Assembly: GCF_016806125.1 (NCBI RefSeq)
Contig: NZ_CP047166.1
Coordinates: 186,001-250,000 of the forward strand
Length of the DNA stretch: 64,000 nt
DNA from: Ponticoccus alexandrii
Lineage (GTDB): Bacteria > Pseudomonadota > Alphaproteobacteria > Rhodobacterales > Rhodobacteraceae
Direction of reading: 5' to 3'
The translations under genes and the position numbers were made by a program. Shown here piece after piece: positions 60,251-64,000 of this stretch (position 1 is its first letter; each line of letters opens with the position of its first letter). The notes beneath the pieces were generated by a model that did not search any database, had not been told where the DNA came from, and saw only the letters and a list, made by a program, of their open reading frames with translations.

Positions 60251-62410
60251 ATGCCGTTTCGCACGCTTTGCCTGACCAGTGCGCTGGCGCTTGCCGCCGG
60301 GGCCGCTTCGGCGGACATGACCTTCAACCGCATCGCCTCTTTTGCGACGCCCATGAACATGGCGGACGGCGAAGATACCGCGCGCGAGACTTCGGCAGAG
60401 ATCATTGCCGCGACCGAAGACGGCATGACGCTGGTCTACACCGACAGCCCGCTGGGCGTGCTGGGCCGCATCGACATCTCCGACCCGTCGAACCCGCAGC
60501 CCTTGGGCAACCTGCCGCTGGATGGAGAGCCGACCTCGGTCGCCGTGAAAGGCACCGCCGCCTTCGTGGGCGTGAACACCTCGGAAAGCTATACCGATCC
60601 CTCGGGTCACCTCGCGGTCTTCGGCCTGCAGACCGGCGTGCAGGCCTATGACTGCGACCTCGGCGGCCAGCCCGACAGCGTGGCCATGGCCAAGGACGGC
60701 AGCTTTGTCACCGTCGCCATCGAGAACGAGCGCGACGAGGATCTGGGCGACGGTCGCACCGGCCAGATGCCCGCCGGTTACGTCGTGATCGTCCCCGTCG
60801 ATGGCGGCACGCCCGACTGCGAAGGCCTGATCAAGGTGGACCTGACCGGTCTGGCCGAGGTTTCGCCCGAGGACCCGGAGCCCGAGTTCGTGGACGTCAA
60901 CGAGGCGGGCGAGATCGTCGTGACGCTTCAGGAAAACAACCACCTCGCGGTGATCGCCTCTGACGGCACGGTGCTGAACCACTTCTCCGCCGGGGCGGTG
61001 GACCTCGAAGGCATCGACACCAGGGACGAGCGCGGCGCGCTGATCTTCACCGACAGCCAGCCCGCCCGCAAGCGCGAGCCCGACGCGGTCAAATGGATCG
61101 ACGCCGACCATTTCGCCACCGCGAACGAGGGCGACATGGACGGCGGCTCGCGCGGTTGGACGATCTTCAACAAGGACGGCACGGTTGTCTATGAAAGCGG
61201 CGCCTCCTTCGAGCATGCGCTGGTGCAGATCGGCCACTACCCGGACAAGCGATCCGACGCCAAGGGCGTGGAGCCCGAATCGATCGAGTTCGCGGAGTTC
61301 GACGGCACGCCCTTCGTCTTCGTCGGGTCGGAGCGCGGGTCGGCGGTCGGCGTCTACGACGTCACGGACCTGAGCGCGCCGGTGCTGAAGCAGATCCTGC
61401 CCTCGGGCATCGGGCCGGAGGGCTACGTCGCCATCCCCGCGCGCAACCTGCTGGTTTCGGCCAACGAAACCGACCTGATCGAGGACGGCGGCGTGCGTGC
61501 GCATGTCATGCTGTTCGACTACGCGGAAGGCGCGGCGCAATATCCGCAGCTGACCTCGGAAGGCGCGGATGAACTGATCGGCTGGGGCGCGATTTCCGGC
61601 ATGGTCGCGGGCGAGAATGGCCTCGTCTACGCGGTGAATGACAGCTTCTACGGCTACCAGCCGACGATCTTCACCATCGACACGACACAGACGCCCGCGC
61701 GCATCACCAACGCGCTGCGGATCACGCGCGCCAATGGCGACGCGGCGCAGAAGCTGGACCTTGAAGGCATCACGCTGGACGGCGAGGGTGGCTTCTGGGT
61801 CGCCTCCGAAGGCCGCACCGACCGGGTGATCCCGCATGCGCTCTACCACGTCACCGCCGAGGGTGAGATCGACGAGGAAATCGGCCTGCCTGCCGAGCTG
61901 ATGGCGGTCGAGACGCGCTTTGGCTTCGAGGGCATCACGCTGAAGGACGGCACCCTCTGGGTGGCCGTGCAGCGCGAGTGGGGCGACGATCCGAAGGGCC
62001 GCGTGAAGCTGGTCTCCTATGACCTCGAAAGCGGCGAATGGGGCGCGGTCCACTACAAGAAGGCCGAGCCGGAGACCGGCTGGGTCGGCCTGTCCGAGAT
62101 CGTGGCGCATGGCGACTGGTTCTACGTGGTCGAGCGCGACAACCAGATCGGCGCGGCGGCGGTGACGAAGAAGGTCACCCGCATCCCCGCCTCCGAGATG
62201 GTTCCGGCCCCGCTGGGCGGCGACCTGCCGGTGGTGTCGAAGGAAGAGGTCCGCGACCTGATCCCCGACCTCAAGGCGCAGGGCGGCTACGTGGTCGACA
62301 AGGTCGAGGGTCTGGCGATCTTCGAGGACGGCACCGTCTGGGTCTCGACCGACAATGACGGCGTGGACGACAGTTCCGGAGAGACCTTCTTCTGGTCCTT
62401 CACGCTCTGA
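60251..62410 (+). CDS. Secreted beta-propeller/esterase-like phytase-domain protein
   Basis: The 719-aa protein has a signal peptide (LTSALALAAGAASA-DM). Residues about 25-420 look like a beta-propeller with LVIVD-type repeats (RIDISDPSNPQPLGNLPL, VGVYDVTDLSAPVL). Residues about 440-719 match the esterase-like phytase domain (GWGAISGMVAGENGLVYAVNDSFY, LDLEGITLDGEGGFWVASEGR, FGFEGITLKDGTLWVAVQ). A periplasmic or extracellular phosphomonoesterase/phosphodiesterase role is inferred, and the PHO box upstream supports it. No metal-binding triad is obvious to me. Confidence 0.85.
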   Translation: MPFRTLCLTSALALAAGAASADMTFNRIASFATPMNMADGEDTARETSAEIIAATEDGMTLVYTDSPLGVLGRIDISDPSNPQPLGNLPLDGEPTSVAVKGTAAFVGVNTSESYTDPSGHLAVFGLQTGVQAYDCDLGGQPDSVAMAKDGSFVTVAIENERDEDLGDGRTGQMPAGYVVIVPVDGGTPDCEGLIKVDLTGLAEVSPEDPEPEFVDVNEAGEIVVTLQENNHLAVIASDGTVLNHFSAGAVDLEGIDTRDERGALIFTDSQPARKREPDAVKWIDADHFATANEGDMDGGSRGWTIFNKDGTVVYESGASFEHALVQIGHYPDKRSDAKGVEPESIEFAEFDGTPFVFVGSERGSAVGVYDVTDLSAPVLKQILPSGIGPEGYVAIPARNLLVSANETDLIEDGGVRAHVMLFDYAEGAAQYPQLTSEGADELIGWGAISGMVAGENGLVYAVNDSFYGYQPTIFTIDTTQTPARITNALRITRANGDAAQKLDLEGITLDGEGGFWVASEGRTDRVIPHALYHVTAEGEIDEEIGLPAELMAVETRFGFEGITLKDGTLWVAVQREWGDDPKGRVKLVSYDLESGEWGAVHYKKAEPETGWVGLSEIVAHGDWFYVVERDNQIGAAAVTKKVTRIPASEMVPAPLGGDLPVVSKEEVRDLIPDLKAQGGYVVDKVEGLAIFEDGTVWVSTDNDGVDDSSGETFFWSFTL

Positions 62411-62440
62411 ATTTCACCTAAGTCCCTTTTCAGAAGGTCA

Positions 62441-62472
62441 GGCGCCGTTCCCTCGGGAGCGGCGTCTTTTTA
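62441..62472 (+). terminator. Rho-independent terminator after phytase-domain gene
   Basis: CGCCGTTCCC (62443-62452) pairs with GGGAGCGGCG (62455-62464) over ten base pairs with one G-U, followed by TCTTTTTAT. About 30 nt after the stop. Confidence 0.88.
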
Positions 62473-62477
62473 TGCGG

Positions 62478-62518
62478 TGGCGAATTCTTGCAAAGAATTC
62501 GCCCCGTTTTCTTTGCAA
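62478..62518 (+). repeat. Intergenic palindrome with CTTTGCAAGAGAAC tail
   Basis: GGCGAATTCTT and AGAATTCGCC arms (62479-62502) with a short GCAA centre, then CCGTTTTCTTTGCAAGAGAAC. It shares the GAATTC...GAATTCGCC core with the palindrome at 13529-13573, and like it lies between convergent genes. Confidence 0.6.
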
Positions 62519-62539
62519 GAGAACGACGCCCCCGGCGCG

Positions 62540-63130
62540 TCAGTCCGGCAAGTCCTTTGACGGGATGAGCGGAAAGAAGCGGCCCGAGGACCACAGCCCG
62601 AACCAGCCGTCATGGTGATCGCCCAGCTCCACCAGCCGGTAAAAGCTTTTGCGGTCGATCAGCGCCTCTAGGTTGGCGCGCACCAGCACATAGGGCGCGG
62701 GCTCGCCCGTCTCGGGGTCACGCTCCACGCGAATGGGGTGATCGGGCCCGGCCACGGCGTAGTCGTCGACATGGGTGCGGAAGGTCAGAACCTGGTCCGG
62801 CCCCGCGCCCTCTGCCTCGAAATCGACCGCCACGAAGGGCGCGTCTTCAACCGTGATGCCCACTTTTTCGACAGGCGTGACCAGAAAGTAGTCCTCGCCG
62901 TCCCTGCGCAGGATCGACGAGAACAGCTTTACCAGCCCCATGCGCCCGATCGGCGTGCCAAGGTAGAACCATGTCCCGTCGCGCGCGATGCGCATATCGA
63001 GGTCGCCGCAGAAGGGCGGGTTCCACTTGTGCACAGGCGGCGGACCTTTGCCACCGGCCTTGCGGGCTGCCTCTGCGATGCCCTCCGCCGAGGGCGGCAC
63101 GCCATTTTGTGAACGCATTGCTTTTGCCAT
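62540..63130 (-). CDS. DUF1285 family protein
   Basis: The 196-aa soluble protein has the conserved WFYLGTPIGRMGLVKLFSSIL and DYFLVTPVEKVGI blocks and C-terminal LIDRKSFYRLVELG of DUF1285. Function unknown. It is divergent from the MoxR gene with a 60-bp gap, a common arrangement in Rhodobacteraceae. ATG 63130 used; a TTG two codons upstream is possible. Confidence 0.92.
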   Translation of the reverse strand: MAKAMRSQNGVPPSAEGIAEAARKAGGKGPPPVHKWNPPFCGDLDMRIARDGTWFYLGTPIGRMGLVKLFSSILRRDGEDYFLVTPVEKVGITVEDAPFVAVDFEAEGAGPDQVLTFRTHVDDYAVAGPDHPIRVERDPETGEPAPYVLVRANLEALIDRKSFYRLVELGDHHDGWFGLWSSGRFFPLIPSKDLPD

Positions 63131-63190
63131 TTCCAAACCGCGCGATACACTCGCACCGGAAGCATACTAGCCCGGAAGTGGAGATTTGAC

Positions 63191-64000
<810 letters not shown>

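Noticed and set aside
60179-62110. Reverse-strand open frame of about 640 codons opposite the phytase-domain gene
   Set aside because: Antisense shadow; the forward gene has signal peptide, terminator and promoter signals.

Overview
The window is about 64 kb of GC-rich chromosome from an alphaproteobacterium, most probably a marine-type member of the Rhodobacteraceae (Roseobacter group). Several things point there: the rimP-nusA-ylxR-infB order, the rnd-lptC-lptA-lptB-hpf-ptsN order without rpoN, an alphaproteobacterial heat-shock promoter upstream of dnaK, long HPF, DUF599/DUF1285/DUF2798 proteins, GT14-type glycosyltransferases with sulfotransferases, and intergenic repeats of the kind ending in ATATTT...CAGAAGAAG. 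I see no rRNA, tRNA, CRISPR array, IS element or prophage. Most of the window is core chromosome.

Layout. 0-5 kb: transcription/translation operon (rimP tail, nusA, ylxR, infB) closed by a strong terminator, then a 46-aa reverse-strand small protein. 5.3-8 kb: reverse-strand mutT, argJ and a secreted parvulin-type isomerase, divergent from secA (8-10.8 kb). 10.9-13.5 kb: two envelope proteins, one a substrate-binding/OmpA fusion. 13.6-17.9 kb: radC, dnaJ and dnaK (heat-shock promoter), then alkB. 18.5-19.1 kb: non-coding island with a 14.75-copy 8-bp tandem array and a 160-bp dispersed repeat. 19.1-20.3 kb: tandemly duplicated SH3/COG3650-like secreted proteins. 20.3-30.7 kb: surface-glycan locus (capsule-type ABC permease, cysQ, four glycosyltransferases including a GT14 enzyme, galU, galE, a two-module sulfotransferase). 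30.9-34.8 kb: ptsN, hpf, lptB, lptA, lptC, rnd. 34.8-36.3 kb: long AT-richer leader and an ExoY-type priming transferase. 36.5-42.9 kb: OmpA-like lipoprotein, Ada-like methyltransferase, nth, a PfkB/adenosine kinase, an intracellular-looking subtilase, hsp20 and a trypsin-like protease. 43-48.7 kb: glycolate oxidase operon glcD-glcE-(membrane protein)-glcF and divergent HemJ/CopD-like and DUF599 membrane proteins. 48.7-51.5 kb: second copy of the dispersed repeat, then an ECF sigma factor translationally coupled to a membrane VWA protein. 51.7-57.2 kb: polA, hemolysin III, a zinc-ribbon protein, an ABC ATPase, a HIT protein. 57.3-59.8 kb: a second, divergent GT14 plus sulfotransferase pair. 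59.9-64 kb: DUF2798, a phytase-domain secreted protein with a PHO-box-like promoter, DUF1285, and the start of a MoxR ATPase.

How it fits together. The glycan locus supplies UDP-glucose and UDP-galactose (GalU, GalE), polymerising and branching enzymes, sulfation, and CysQ, which removes the PAP by-product of sulfotransferases; with ExoY and the second GT14/sulfotransferase pair it suggests a sulfated surface polysaccharide. Heat-shock control is visible twice: RpoH-like promoters at dnaK and at hsp20, and hsp20 also has a leader that folds like a ROSE RNA thermometer. The findings I rate highest are that thermometer, the PHO-box/phytase unit, the paired GT14-sulfotransferase loci, the sigma/VWA pair as a possible membrane anti-sigma system, and the two opposed copies of a palindromic 160-bp repeat.
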